A DNA stretch of 64,000 nucleotides from Armatimonadota bacterium (GTDB lineage Bacteria; Armatimonadota; Zipacnadia; Zipacnadales; JABUFB01), in assembly GCA_013314775.1 (NCBI GenBank), contig JABUFB010000008.1, forward strand, positions 186,001 to 250,000, given 5' to 3'. The notes below the pieces were generated by a model. The model ran no database searches. It was not told where the DNA came from and saw only the letters and a program-made list of their open reading frames with translations. The translations under genes were made by a program, and so were the position numbers. Numbering within the stretch: the stretch's first letter is position 1; the number at the start of each line of letters is the position of its first letter. Shown piece by piece: positions 8,051 to 17,441 of the stretch.

Positions 8051-10401
8051 TGGATGCGGGTCACGGCCATAGCGGCCAATCCCTGTGGGGGGATCTCCAG
8101 TGGGATGCCCTTCTCAAGCTCGGCGGCGCTGCACACATGCCTCTCGCGCCTGTCGGTGGGGTCTAGAACTACCTCATATTGGCCCCCGGTTCCCTGTGTG
8201 AGACGCACAAGCTGCTTGAAGGGTTGCTCTTCGTCATAGTTGAGCACAGCCAGCATGGCCTTGTCATCCTCGCACCACGAATGGACCCGCAAAGCGTAGA
8301 CCGGGTTGGCCGCGAACAGGTCAATAACGCGGCCGTCCACGGTGATCTTTCTGCGGTCCTCATCCGGGGCCACGAGCGTCAGCCAGCCGCAGGTCTCCTG
8401 CGAGAATGGAACCGCTTCTCGCAACGCGGCGATTTCTCGGACCGATTGCGCGATGGCCTCCATGTACTCGGCATCGAAACACTCCATGCCCACCCACATG
8501 AACGCTCCCGCGCCGCCGCTGAGTCCCGTCGCAAGTATGTTCATCCGCAATTGGGCGGGGGAAAGGCTGCGGGGCTGGGAGATGTCGGCGAGTTCGATGA
8601 AAGGCAGCACCGGCGCCGAGACGCGCGCGCAGGTCTCTTGCACGATGTCGTGATAGGCCAATCCATGGGTGTAGATCATGGGCGCGTGGAAAGCCGCCAC
8701 TGGATCGAACAGCCGTATATCTCCGCCCGCGCGCTCATGTTCCTCAGTTCCATGCCAGCTGCACAGGCCCACCGCCACTTCCGGGTCAATCTCGTGAATC
8801 AGTCGGCAATGCAGGGCCACGATCTTCCCGTGCTGAGCTGCCCCGAAAGCCATCCATTGTGCCCGGTACTTGTCCCGCAGTTCCATGGGAGGCAGGTTCA
8901 GGCACTCATCCAGCGGGAGGCCGCTCTGAGCCGCAAAAGCCTTCCGGCAGCGTGCGCAGAAACACGCAGCGCCGATGGGGGGCTCGTAGTCGATAATCAG
9001 GCGTTTCAACCCAGATGCCAGACGCTTGCGGTAATCTGCGCGCACGGCCTCCACCCAGGGCCCGTATTCCTCGATCTGCGCCTGCGGGCAGATTTTCCCG
9101 GCCATGTACTTGCCGTCGGCCCCAAGCAGACGGGCCTCTTCCGGGGTTGCCCAGTCGAAGCCCTCGAATCGCCAGGTATGAAGTTCCAGCCCCCGGCTCT
9201 GGTACTGGCGGTCGAGGTCGATCCGCTCCGGCTCGTAAAAGGTCATGCTGAAGGCGCCGCAGATGCCCGCGGTAGCCAGAAAGTCGGCGATCCGTTCACG
9301 CACCGCGGGATCCGGGTGCCGCATTGCGCCCGAGTGCTGGGTGTAGATGCGGAAACTGTCGGGGCAATCCAGCGCCTCGGGGATGGCATCGCTCACCCGC
9401 ACCCGCAGTTCGTGCCGTGGTCCCAGTTCCCCCGCGCACTCGAGCCGCCAACCCAGGGCACCCTCCGCCGGGGCGTCGGTCGCCACATCGGCGTAAACGT
9501 GGTGGTAGCCGGTCCAGTCAGGCTTGCCGCGGAAACCGTTGAGCATCGGCCCCGGCGGGATCGGAAATCGCCAGCGCGTGTACGGCTTGCCCTCCACCGT
9601 CACGGCCTCGGGTTCAACGCGGATGTCCTCGGGCATAGGCCCTCTGCCGCGCACCACAGGCCCGCGCAGGGAAATGCCTTCGGTCGCCTCGATGACAAGA
9701 GCCGGATCAACCACCGCGGCCTTGTCCGGGCCATAGAAGTAGACTGCAAGCGGGTTCAGGTGTCCACGGGATAGGTGGAACACGCCATGCTGGTTCCACT
9801 GTGCCGGCTGCCACATGGCCTGTATGGGGAAACCGTCGTCCTCGGGAATCACCCGGACATCGGGTTTGGCGATGCGGCTCGGATCGGTCTCCTCGATAAC
9901 CAGGTCGTCGAACCAGGCGTAGCCCGTGCCATGCCGGAGCTTGCAGATGAGGATCAGGAACTCCGCGTCAGGGCGGGTTTTGAACTCGATCGCGTACTCC
10001 CGCCAGTCCTGGCTCCCGCCGATGTGCTTCGTGTCATGCCAGTGTGTCGGGACCTCCTGCCCGTTCTCGTAGGCGATCACATAGGCTTCACCGGTGACGT
10101 TGACCACCATCATTCGCGCCGACAACCGGTACGCGGTGTCGGGCCGGATCGGGATCCGTGCCCCGTAGCGCCAGTGGGCGCGAGCCGTCTCATCCGTTGG
10201 GATGGCCAGCCGCGCTGACTGCTTGCCGGCGAAGGCGTGCTCCGTGTCAAGCTTCCCACTGCAGTCGCCCCGTGCGGACACGAACTGCCAGCCTTCGGGC
10301 GCGGTTCCGTCCGGCCCGGGCTCAAAGTCCGCCTGGAAAATCGGGGCAGCGCCTGCAATCGAGGCCAGTGCCAACGTCAGAACCCCGAGGGGAAATCGCA
10401 T
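8047..10401 (-). CDS. Secreted TIM-barrel glycoside-hydrolase-like protein
   Basis: A 784-residue exported protein. The frame is open further upstream, but ATG at 10401 is chosen because GGAGG lies six bases before it and a clean signal peptide follows (MRFPLGVLTLALASIAGAA). Residues 20-170 resemble a CBM4/9-type jelly-roll with a DFEPGPDG start and a terminal WFDDLVIEE. Residues about 300-660 look like a TIM barrel with the strand end LIIDYEPPIG followed by a C-x-C-x2-C motif (CFCARC) and acidic residues on later strands (FIELAD, MWVGMEC). A C-terminal beta domain closes the protein. The reaction is unknown; a glycosidase is the likeliest class. It is first gene of the minus-strand operon and overlaps the MATE gene by 4 bases. 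Confidence 0.75.
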   Translation of the reverse strand: MRFPLGVLTLALASIAGAAPIFQADFEPGPDGTAPEGWQFVSARGDCSGKLDTEHAFAGKQSARLAIPTDETARAHWRYGARIPIRPDTAYRLSARMMVVNVTGEAYVIAYENGQEVPTHWHDTKHIGGSQDWREYAIEFKTRPDAEFLILICKLRHGTGYAWFDDLVIEETDPSRIAKPDVRVIPEDDGFPIQAMWQPAQWNQHGVFHLSRGHLNPLAVYFYGPDKAAVVDPALVIEATEGISLRGPVVRGRGPMPEDIRVEPEAVTVEGKPYTRWRFPIPPGPMLNGFRGKPDWTGYHHVYADVATDAPAEGALGWRLECAGELGPRHELRVRVSDAIPEALDCPDSFRIYTQHSGAMRHPDPAVRERIADFLATAGICGAFSMTFYEPERIDLDRQYQSRGLELHTWRFEGFDWATPEEARLLGADGKYMAGKICPQAQIEEYGPWVEAVRADYRKRLASGLKRLIIDYEPPIGAACFCARCRKAFAAQSGLPLDECLNLPPMELRDKYRAQWMAFGAAQHGKIVALHCRLIHEIDPEVAVGLCSWHGTEEHERAGGDIRLFDPVAAFHAPMIYTHGLAYHDIVQETCARVSAPVLPFIELADISQPRSLSPAQLRMNILATGLSGGAGAFMWVGMECFDAEYMEAIAQSVREIAALREAVPFSQETCGWLTLVAPDEDRRKITVDGRVIDLFAANPVYALRVHSWCEDDKAMLAVLNYDEEQPFKQLVRLTQGTGGQYEVVLDPTDRRERHVCSAAELEKGIPLEIPPQGLAAMAVTRIH

Positions 10402-10563
10402 GTTACGCCTCCATGTCGCGGCGCGCATTGGGGGACTGGCATCCGAGTTCGCGTCGTGAAGAACTCGGTGCCTGTACCCAATGCGTTCGGGCTGCCACAC
10501 CAGGCTGCTTCGGCTTCGACGAAAGCAGGGGCACGCATTGGATCCCTGCACCGCAGCCGTTCC

Positions 10564-10618
10564 TCCCCCTCATCGTGAGCGGAGCGACCGCCTGCGGTCG
10601 CCGCGAAGGAGAGGGGGA
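10564..10618. repeat. Nested palindrome, REP/MITE-like
   Basis: The outer arms TCCCCCTC and GAGGGGGA are perfect over 8 bp and enclose a second perfect palindrome, GCGACCGC-CT-GCGGTCGC, at 10584-10601. It lies just past the end of the M55 peptidase gene (minus strand), so it could terminate that transcript, but there is no T-run. The nested, G/C-rich layout is more like a dispersed intergenic repeat; no second full copy was found in this window. Confidence 0.45.
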
Positions 10619-10638
10619 TCGAGGGGGTGAGGCACGCT

Positions 10639-11418
10639 TCACCACGGGAACAACTCCAGCGGGTCGCTGGTCAGTTTCCGCACGGTTCGCGGGCCGATGC
10701 GCTCCACATTTCGGCTGCGCGCGGCATTGTCTGCATAGTCGCAGCGGTTGAACTCGGTGATGATCTCCATAGGCGTCTGGAGCCGGAAAGGCCGGGCTTC
10801 GCGCACAATCGCGATGGCATCATGGGCCGCCTGCCAGATGAGTTGTCGAGCTTCGTCGAGGGGCAGGCAGTCCGCAAGCTGGCGTTCCGACGCGGTTTTC
10901 ACGATGGCGGTCTTGCAGGGACGAAAGAACTGGCGGGCTTCCACGCACGCCGCCTCATCCCCGCTCACCATGACCAGCGGCACGCCGAAGTGACCCGCCA
11001 CCAGCGCCCATTGGGCCAGCTCGCCCATTTCTCGGCCGTTGATGGAATACCGGTGCCACGTCAGCGATGACTGTGTATGGTCCAGGAACGCGTTCATCGT
11101 GCCGGCCATGGCGTGGGCGCCGATGAAGAATGTGGCGTCGCAGCGCTGGTCCATGACGCCCCACCACTTGCGGTTGGGCTTTGTGTCATTGATCGCCCGG
11201 CGATCCAGCTTCTCGAGAATGAAATTGTTGCCGCCTCCGTGGCTGTCCAGCACCATCACTTCGGTTGCTCCGCCTGCAAAGGCCCCGTCCACCGCGGCAT
11301 TGAGGTCACCCATGAGCAGCTCGCGGCACAGTTCGTAGTCCGTGCTGTCCCGGGGGACCATCTCGCCACGACCGATTCCGCTGACGCCTTCGAGGTCTGT
11401 ATGGATGTAGATCCGCAT
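10639..11418 (-). CDS. M55 family D-aminopeptidase (DppA-like)
   Basis: A 259-residue zinc peptidase of the DppA family, which cleaves D-amino-acid dipeptides, often from peptidoglycan turnover. The metal ligands known in Bacillus DppA are in place: D8 and E10 (TDLEGVSG), H60 (DSHGGG), a histidine at 102 (IGAHAMAG) and an acidic residue in NGREMGE at 130-133; H114 or H122 may be the catalytic histidine. Length fits DppA (about 270). ATG is preceded by AGGAGG at 8 bases. It is transcribed away from pgi across a 127-base divergent region. There is no linked Dpp transporter. Confidence 0.9.
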   Translation of the reverse strand: MRIYIHTDLEGVSGIGRGEMVPRDSTDYELCRELLMGDLNAAVDGAFAGGATEVMVLDSHGGGNNFILEKLDRRAINDTKPNRKWWGVMDQRCDATFFIGAHAMAGTMNAFLDHTQSSLTWHRYSINGREMGELAQWALVAGHFGVPLVMVSGDEAACVEARQFFRPCKTAIVKTASERQLADCLPLDEARQLIWQAAHDAIAIVREARPFRLQTPMEIITEFNRCDYADNAARSRNVERIGPRTVRKLTSDPLELFPW

Positions 11419-11483
11419 TCTGCGTTCCTCCTGGGAAATATGCCGCCAGGTTCCCTGCCATCAGTCGCGTGACCTGCAAGGTG

Positions 11484-11513
11484 TTGGCCCGACATGCGGT
11501 CTTCGGCTATTAT
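11484..11513 (+). promoter_or_regulatory. Sigma-70-type promoter for pgi
   Basis: TTGGCC and TATTAT are separated by 18 bases, about 33 bases upstream of the pgi start. It is the only good match in the 127-base divergent region reading toward pgi. Confidence 0.6.
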
Positions 11514-11545
11514 ACAAGCCCTTCATACGCGATCTTCCCAATCGG

Positions 11546-12994
11546 GTGATGAATATGACGCAGACCTCCGGTTTTTCACTCAACGACGGTAACTGTCCTG
11601 AGCTTCTCGGTGCCCGCGTTCCTCATGGCCGCCGAGCCGAGATCCGCGAATCCCTGAAGGCCATCCATAGGATGTTTCTGGATGAGCAGGCCCAGGGCCT
11701 TGTGACGCTCCAGAAGAACTGGCGCGCCTGGACCACGCTGCACCTGCCAAGCGATTACGGCGAGGTAATCGATCGCACCGTGACCGTAGCCGAACGGATT
11801 CGCGGTGAATTCGAGGTCTTCGTCCACGTTGGTATCGGCGGATCAGATCTTGGACCACGCGTCTGCCATGAAGTTCTCAACAGCACGCTCTACAACGAAT
11901 TGCCTCCCGAGATTCGCGGCGCTCCCCGAGTGTATTTCGCGGGGGATACCTTCGACCCGCGCCCCTTGCGGGAACTCCTCGCCTTCCTGGAGAGCCGCGG
12001 CGAATTGCACAAGACCGTGTTCAACATCGTGAGCAAATCCGGCAAAACACCGGAGACCCTCTGCGCATTCCTCGCCATCAAGGACCGCCTGGGGCCGGAC
12101 TGGGTGCGCCAAATGGTGTTCACCACGGGGGAAGTGCCCGGCAGCAGCATTCTATACGACCTCGCCGCCGGGCGTGTGGAGGAACTCGTCGGCCTTCTGC
12201 CGGTGCCGGATGGTGTCGGCGGCAGGTTCTCGGTGCCATCACCGGTGGGTCTGCTTCCGCTGGCCGTCACCGCCGGAGTGGGGGAGACGCCTCGCGGACG
12301 CATCGAATCTGCATTGCGAGGGTACGGGATGGCCCACGAAGCAGGGCTAAAAGCGCCCTTTGACCAAGACGGGAATCCCAATCTCCAGAATTTCGCCTTC
12401 CGACTGGCTACGTGGCTCCAATACGCTGAGGAGCAGGGCGACGCAGGCACTTTGGTTCTGTATGACTATTCGGCCTGCCGGATGCTTGGCGATTGGCTGG
12501 TGCAGCTGTACACCGAGTCCATACAGGAGCGCGGGGCTGGTCTGAACGTCACGGGCGCGCGGGGGCCCACAAGCAACCATTCGCTTCTCAACGGCGTGGT
12601 AAATGGCCCACGGGACAAGGTGATCCTGTTCGTCGACTGGCAGGACATGGGCGAGGACCTCTACGTTCCTGCTGACTCGTCCATCGAGGGAAGTCTTCAG
12701 ACATTCATGAACCGCCAGATGACCAGACTGAACCGTGCGTCCTTTGAGGGCACCTTCGCAGACTTCCGCGACCAGGGAGTGCCCGCGCTTGCTATCTCTT
12801 GCCCTGACCGCAGCGCGGAGAGCCTCTTCTTCCTGATGCGGGTGCTCATGGATGCAGTGGCAGTCAAAGGGCGTCTGCAGAGCCTGCACATCGACCGAGA
12901 CTGGAAAGTGAACCCGCCGAAGGAACTGACTTATCAGCAGGAGGGGGTAGAAGGCTATAAGGAAGCCATGCGGCGGTTCCTGGCGGATTCCTGA
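11546..12994 (+). CDS. pgi: Glucose-6-phosphate isomerase, classical SIS-fold type
   Basis: A 482-residue phosphoglucose isomerase, interconverting glucose 6-phosphate and fructose 6-phosphate in the cytoplasm. Visible motifs are VGIGGSDLG near residue 95, the sugar-phosphate loop VSKSGKTPET near 163, the GARGPTSNHSLLNG region near 338, and the C-terminal QQEGVEGYKEAM helix. Length fits the shorter bacterial PGI class. The frame can start at GTG 11546, ATG 11549 or ATG 11555; no strong ribosome site chooses among them. It is a single-gene unit with its own promoter and terminator. A second, unrelated phosphoglucose isomerase lies at 46108. Confidence 0.95.
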   Translation: MMNMTQTSGFSLNDGNCPELLGARVPHGRRAEIRESLKAIHRMFLDEQAQGLVTLQKNWRAWTTLHLPSDYGEVIDRTVTVAERIRGEFEVFVHVGIGGSDLGPRVCHEVLNSTLYNELPPEIRGAPRVYFAGDTFDPRPLRELLAFLESRGELHKTVFNIVSKSGKTPETLCAFLAIKDRLGPDWVRQMVFTTGEVPGSSILYDLAAGRVEELVGLLPVPDGVGGRFSVPSPVGLLPLAVTAGVGETPRGRIESALRGYGMAHEAGLKAPFDQDGNPNLQNFAFRLATWLQYAEEQGDAGTLVLYDYSACRMLGDWLVQLYTESIQERGAGLNVTGARGPTSNHSLLNGVVNGPRDKVILFVDWQDMGEDLYVPADSSIEGSLQTFMNRQMTRLNRASFEGTFADFRDQGVPALAISCPDRSAESLFFLMRVLMDAVAVKGRLQSLHIDRDWKVNPPKELTYQQEGVEGYKEAMRRFLADS

Positions 12995-13021
12995 GGCGCA
13001 AACGAACTGCGCACAAACATC

Positions 13022-13052
13022 AGAGCCGGCTCCCGTGTAGGGGGCCGGCTCT
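13022..13052 (+). terminator. Terminator hairpin after pgi
   Basis: A 13-bp stem (one T-G pair), with arms AGAGCCGGCTCCC and GGGGGCCGGCTCT, closes on the 5-base loop GTGTA, 27 bases after the pgi stop. No long T-run follows, so it may be an intrinsic terminator of the weak-tail type or a bidirectional one shared with the convergent small gene. Confidence 0.7.
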
Positions 13053-13075
13053 CAAACATTCCAGGCTCGTCTCGC

Positions 13076-13477
13076 TCAGGCCGTTTGGAATGCGGGGAGG
13101 CCCTTGAGCAGATCGCCCCGGTGGCTTGCGCCGCTCATGTATGTCTCAACCAGACGCCGCAGAACAAACATCACGTGTGGGTCCTCGGCAAGCCAGTAGG
13201 ACACCCTCTGGCACGCGCCGATACACTTGCTGGAGCACAGCACGCCACATTCCTGCAGGTGAGCGAGCGCCGCTTCAACCTCCGCGACGGGGCGGTTCAG
13301 CCGCATCGCGAAGCCCTTCGCCGTGTCGCACATCATCGGGTCCTGCCCCAGCATGAGCAGGACGTTCAGGCCTGTGCAGTCGCGGGCGGCGCGAAGCAAC
13401 CACGCGAGGCTCATGATCTCCGCCCCGTTCAGGCTCTGACCTGATATGGACTGTGTTCTCGCTCCCACTCCTGGCAT
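13076..13477 (-). CDS. Small winged-helix-like protein with four-cysteine cluster
   Basis: A 133-residue protein not recognised as a named family. ATG at 13477 is preceded by GAGGAAGG six bases away. Residues 45-85 read as a winged-helix DNA-binding fold (MCDTAKGFAMRLNRPVAEVE, then a helix ending LQECGVL). It runs into a cysteine series CGVLCSSKCIGAC, spaced C-x4-C-x3-C-x3-C, which could hold a metal or Fe-S cluster. The C-terminal part is helical. It faces pgi convergently and has no clear partner gene. A redox- or metal-sensing regulator is an inference only; an alternative start is M22. Confidence 0.6.
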   Translation of the reverse strand: MPGVGARTQSISGQSLNGAEIMSLAWLLRAARDCTGLNVLLMLGQDPMMCDTAKGFAMRLNRPVAEVEAALAHLQECGVLCSSKCIGACQRVSYWLAEDPHVMFVLRRLVETYMSGASHRGDLLKGLPAFQTA

Positions 13478-13863
13478 ACTTGTCCTTCCTCATGTGCCGG
13501 ATGGTCCCGGCATTTGCTGGCTGTTGGGTCCTATCCGATGGAAACGGGCACCCTTTGCCGCATGCGCGCATCGGGCCACGCAGCGATGAACGTGCGACGC
13601 CGGCCCGGTCAGCCGCGTCAATATCATTGTCGGCAGGCATTATGGACGGCTTAAGGGGGGATTATCGGTGCAAGAAGGAAGTTGGTCTACCCCGGCGCAC
13701 CAGCCCGTGTCTCGAGCTCTCCCTCGCCCCTGCCACGGAGAGTGCGAATACTACAGTCAGATCGGATCGTTGTCAACCAAAGTTTGCCTAAAGGTTACTA
13801 GCCGGAAGGAATAGTGACACGCACGAGGAATAACGCCGCCCAAACATGCGGAGATGACACGCC
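13478..13863. other. 386-base divergent intergenic region
   Basis: No gene is supported here; open frames have poor codon use and lack ribosome sites. A weak promoter candidate toward the sugar kinase is TTGTCA (13770) and TTACTA (13795) with a 19-base spacer, below the strength of other promoters in the window. Confidence 0.3.
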
Positions 13864-15357
13864 GTGCTGCTTGGACTCGATGTCGGCACCACCGCCGTCA
13901 AAGCGCTTCTCGTGGATTCCCGGGCGCGGCCCGTAGCTGAAGCCGGCCTGGAATATCCCATCAGTCAGCCTGCACCCGGCTGGAGCCAGCAGGATGCGGA
14001 TGACTGGTGGCGTTGCGTCTGCGCCGTTACCCGAGAAGTGTCCACGCGAGCTGAGTCGCGTATCGACGCCCTGGCAATTTCCACCCAGGGCGACACCGCC
14101 GTGCCTGTAGATGCCGAAGGCCGACCGCTTGGCCCGGCGCGAACCTGGATGGACACTCGGACTGCATCCCTGGTCCCGGCGCTCGAGACAGAGCTTGCGC
14201 CGGAGGAGTGGTTCGGCCTCACCGGGTCGCGTCTGGGGCCTTTCGCAGCCGCGCTCACTCCGGTGTGGTGGCGCGAGGTTCACCCGGATGTCTTTCGCGA
14301 CACGGCGCGTTTCGCCCTGGTGGAAGACTTCCTCGTCCAGCGCCTCACGGGCAGACCTCTGCTCAGCCACCCCAATGCTTCGCGGACGGTAGCCTTCGAC
14401 CTTGGCGCTCTGGACTGGTCTGACCGGCTTCTCGGCATCCTCGGGCTGGATCGTGCCGCCTTCAGTCCTGCGGCGCCATCTGGGACCATTGCCGGCAATC
14501 TCACCCCTGATTCCGCCGAAGCACTCGGGCTCTCGCCGGACTGCCTGGTAGTGCTCGGTGGGCATGACCAGACCTGCGCCGCTGTGGGTGCCGGGGTGAT
14601 TCGGCCCGGCTCGCTCATGCTCTCCACAGGCACCGCCTGGGTCCTGCTGGCCTGTACCGACGAGCTTGTAATGGACGCCGGCGAACACCGTGCGCAGACG
14701 TACCGTCACGCCGCGCCGGACCGCTGGGCGCTTCTCACGGCCCAGGCAGGGGGGAATGTTTTCGCCTGGGCACGCGACCTCGTCTCCGGCGATCTGCCGC
14801 CGTACGAGGAGCTCGTGGAGCGGGCGCATGACGCGGAATCGAGCGCCGCCGGTGCACTTCTCCTGCTCCCCCATTTTTATGGGTCTGCGTCGCCTCCGTG
14901 GATGCGCGACGCCCGGGGCATACTTGCCGGCCTCACCCTCGGACAAAGCGCGGGAGACCTATACCTGGGTGTCCTGCGTGGAATCGCGCTGGAAACCGCC
15001 CGCAATCTCGAGACCTTTAGAGCAATCGGGGCCGCGCCCGAGGAGATTCGCATGATCGGCGGTGGTGCGCGAAGCGAGTACTGGGCGCAAATCGTCGCCG
15101 ATTTCACCGGGACGCCCGTGGTGCTGCCGGTTGTCCGCGAAGCCGCGGCGTATGGGGCGGCGCTTCTCGCGGGCGTTGCGGCCGGAGTGCTGCCGGACCT
15201 GGAGACCGCCGTGGCACAGACGCCGATTGCCCGGCGTTGCGAGCCTGATCCGTCTGCACAGGACTTCTGCCGTGAACTGGAGCAGAGCTATCTCGATATG
15301 ATCGCCGCCATGCGCCCGGTCTGGGAGCGGATCGCAGAAACTATCACGCCACAATGA
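13864..15357 (+). CDS. FGGY family sugar kinase, xylulokinase-like
   Basis: A 497-residue ATP-dependent carbohydrate kinase with the two actin-like halves of the FGGY family. The N-terminal phosphate loop is LDVGTTAVKALL (residues 4-15), the catalytic aspartate is in VLGGHDQTCAAVGAG near 240, the adenosine loop STGTAWVLL follows, and the second nucleotide motif IGGGARSEYWAQIVAD lies near 400. Length matches XylB (about 480-510). The start is GTG. It ends 4 bases before the membrane protein gene, so both are co-transcribed. D-xylulose is the likeliest substrate, but rhamnulose or another ketose is possible. Confidence 0.88.
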   Translation: MLLGLDVGTTAVKALLVDSRARPVAEAGLEYPISQPAPGWSQQDADDWWRCVCAVTREVSTRAESRIDALAISTQGDTAVPVDAEGRPLGPARTWMDTRTASLVPALETELAPEEWFGLTGSRLGPFAAALTPVWWREVHPDVFRDTARFALVEDFLVQRLTGRPLLSHPNASRTVAFDLGALDWSDRLLGILGLDRAAFSPAAPSGTIAGNLTPDSAEALGLSPDCLVVLGGHDQTCAAVGAGVIRPGSLMLSTGTAWVLLACTDELVMDAGEHRAQTYRHAAPDRWALLTAQAGGNVFAWARDLVSGDLPPYEELVERAHDAESSAAGALLLLPHFYGSASPPWMRDARGILAGLTLGQSAGDLYLGVLRGIALETARNLETFRAIGAAPEEIRMIGGGARSEYWAQIVADFTGTPVVLPVVREAAAYGAALLAGVAAGVLPDLETAVAQTPIARRCEPDPSAQDFCRELEQSYLDMIAAMRPVWERIAETITPQ

Positions 15358-15361
15358 GAGA

Positions 15362-17323
15362 GTGATTGGGATCAAGTCGTCTGATCTCGCCCCGCGAAAC
15401 CCGACGCGCCCCGCAGTTACCCTCCGATCTCTGGTGCTCGGGGCCGTGCTCATCCCGTTCAACGTGTACTGGGTCATGACAGTCGAGGGAATCTGGCATA
15501 CCGGCCACCCCTCGGTTATGGCCCTGCCGTGGGGCGTGGTGTTCAATATCATTGTCCTGCTGGCAATCAACGCAGGTCTGCGCAGATTCACCCCTCGTTT
15601 TGCATTCACCCAGGCCGAGTTTGTCACGGTGTATGTGATGGTCTGCATCGCAGTCATGCTGGCCGGTCATGACACCCTTCAGCTTGGCGTGCCCAATCTC
15701 TCCCACGGCTGGTGGTTCGCCACTGAAGCGAACAAGTGGGCCGACCTGTTCCACAAGGAGCTCCCGGCCTTCGCTACGGTAAGCGATATGGGCATCCTCG
15801 AGGACTATTACGACGGTCATTCCACTCTCTACCGTCCCGAACGCATAGCCGCCTGGTATGGTCCGGTGCTCTGGTGGTGTGGTGTGGTGCTTGCGGTGGG
15901 CCTGGTGATGATCGGGATCAATGTCCTCCTGCGTAAGCAATGGACGGAGCGCGAGAAACTCGGATACCCCATCGTCCAGCTTCCCCTGGAGATGACGAAA
16001 GATGGCGGCGGCTCGGGGTTTTTCGCGAACAAAGCTCTCTGGATCGGCATTGCCCTGGCGGCCGGTCTGGACATCTACAATGGCCTGCACTGGTTCATCC
16101 CGGCGCTCCCGATCATCGATGTCCGTCATGACCGCAACCACTACATCGACACCTGGTCGTGGGGTCGGCCCTGGAGCGCCATGGGGCGCATTCCGTTGCC
16201 TTTTTACCCATTCCTGACCGCTCTGGGCTTCCTCATCCCTCTGGACCTGTGCTTTTCGATGTGGTTCTTCTTCGTTTTCCGCAAGCTCCAGCAAGTGGCC
16301 GCCACAGCGGTCCCCATCCAGATGATGCCCGAACTGCCGTATCTCAGCGAGCAGACCTTCGGCGCCTGGTTCGTGATCTTCGGCTACGCCATGTGGGTGG
16401 GGCGCAGGTACTTCGCGGAAATCGCCCGGGCGGTGTGGACTGGGAGGGTCTCCGCGGACACCCAGGCAGGCGACCCGGTGAGCCATCGCGGAGCACTCAT
16501 CGCCATCGTCGCCGGCCTGGCCTTCCTCGTCTTCTTCCTCCTGCGCGCGGGAATGACGGTCTGGGCGATGATTCCTTTGCTGGGTTTCGCCTTCATGATC
16601 CATACCGCGATGACCCGCGTGCGCGCGGAACTGGGCCCGCCTGCACACGAGATGGCCGGAAACATGACAGCGGCCCATCTCGAGACCATCTTCGCGGGCT
16701 CCCGTAATGTAGGCGTCCGGAATCTCACCATCTTCCCGCTCTTCTGGTGGCTTACCGGAAGGGGCTACCGCACCTCGCCGATGCCGGTCCAACTCGAGGG
16801 TTTCAAGATGGCCGAGGTCTCCGGGGCCGAGCCCGACCGACTGGCGCTGGGCATGGTCATTGCCTTCCTGCTGGGCGGTCTGTTCTCGTACTGGTCGGCG
16901 ATTCACCTGACCTACCTGCACGGGAATTCGCCGCTAATCCTGCACAACCAGGGCCAATGGAGCCAACTCGCCAACTGGATCAACTACCCGCAGGACCCGA
17001 GCTGGCAGAAGATGAGCTTCATCGGTGTCGGTGCGCTGTTGACCGGCCTGATGACCTGGGCCCGGATCCGCTTCATGTGGTGGCCCCTGCACCCTGCAGG
17101 CTACGCGCTGAGCATGGTTTTCGGGGTGGAGTACTTCTGGAGTTGTCTGGTGGTGGCGTGGCTGGTGAAGTGGGCGATCCTGCACTGGGCGGGGCACAAG
17201 GCCTACCAGCGGTTCATGCCCGTTGTCTATGGCGTGATTATCGGCGAGTACGCAGTCGGCGCGTTCTGGAGCGCAATGAGCGTTATCCTCCAGCGCCCGA
17301 TGTACGATTTCTCGCCGGGCTAG
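15362..17323 (+). CDS. DUF6785-type polytopic membrane protein
   Basis: A 653-residue integral membrane protein with about twelve hydrophobic helices and long soluble loops. It matches the DUF6785/DUF6784 proteins abundant in Armatimonadota and Planctomycetota and distantly resembles oligopeptide (OPT) transporters. A conserved-looking loop reads REKLGYPIVQLPLEMT near residue 200, a pattern also seen in OPT-like proteins. The GTG start lies 4 bases after the sugar kinase stop, pointing to uptake of the kinase's sugar or a derived oligomer. Transport is inferred, not shown. Confidence 0.75.
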   Translation: MIGIKSSDLAPRNPTRPAVTLRSLVLGAVLIPFNVYWVMTVEGIWHTGHPSVMALPWGVVFNIIVLLAINAGLRRFTPRFAFTQAEFVTVYVMVCIAVMLAGHDTLQLGVPNLSHGWWFATEANKWADLFHKELPAFATVSDMGILEDYYDGHSTLYRPERIAAWYGPVLWWCGVVLAVGLVMIGINVLLRKQWTEREKLGYPIVQLPLEMTKDGGGSGFFANKALWIGIALAAGLDIYNGLHWFIPALPIIDVRHDRNHYIDTWSWGRPWSAMGRIPLPFYPFLTALGFLIPLDLCFSMWFFFVFRKLQQVAATAVPIQMMPELPYLSEQTFGAWFVIFGYAMWVGRRYFAEIARAVWTGRVSADTQAGDPVSHRGALIAIVAGLAFLVFFLLRAGMTVWAMIPLLGFAFMIHTAMTRVRAELGPPAHEMAGNMTAAHLETIFAGSRNVGVRNLTIFPLFWWLTGRGYRTSPMPVQLEGFKMAEVSGAEPDRLALGMVIAFLLGGLFSYWSAIHLTYLHGNSPLILHNQGQWSQLANWINYPQDPSWQKMSFIGVGALLTGLMTWARIRFMWWPLHPAGYALSMVFGVEYFWSCLVVAWLVKWAILHWAGHKAYQRFMPVVYGVIIGEYAVGAFWSAMSVILQRPMYDFSPG

Positions 17324-17441
17324 CGACTCTGTCGTCAGGGGGACAGACAAGCTTGCCTGTTGCCTTCTGCGTTCATCCCCCCGTGGCGCGGCCGTCTCGC
17401 ACACGCAGGGGCAGCGCAAGCTGCACTCGGGGCCGCGCCCT

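Noticed and set aside
15344-16921. 525-codon antisense frame over the DUF6785 gene
   Set aside because: Low-complexity His/Gln/Arg-rich shadow of a membrane protein gene.
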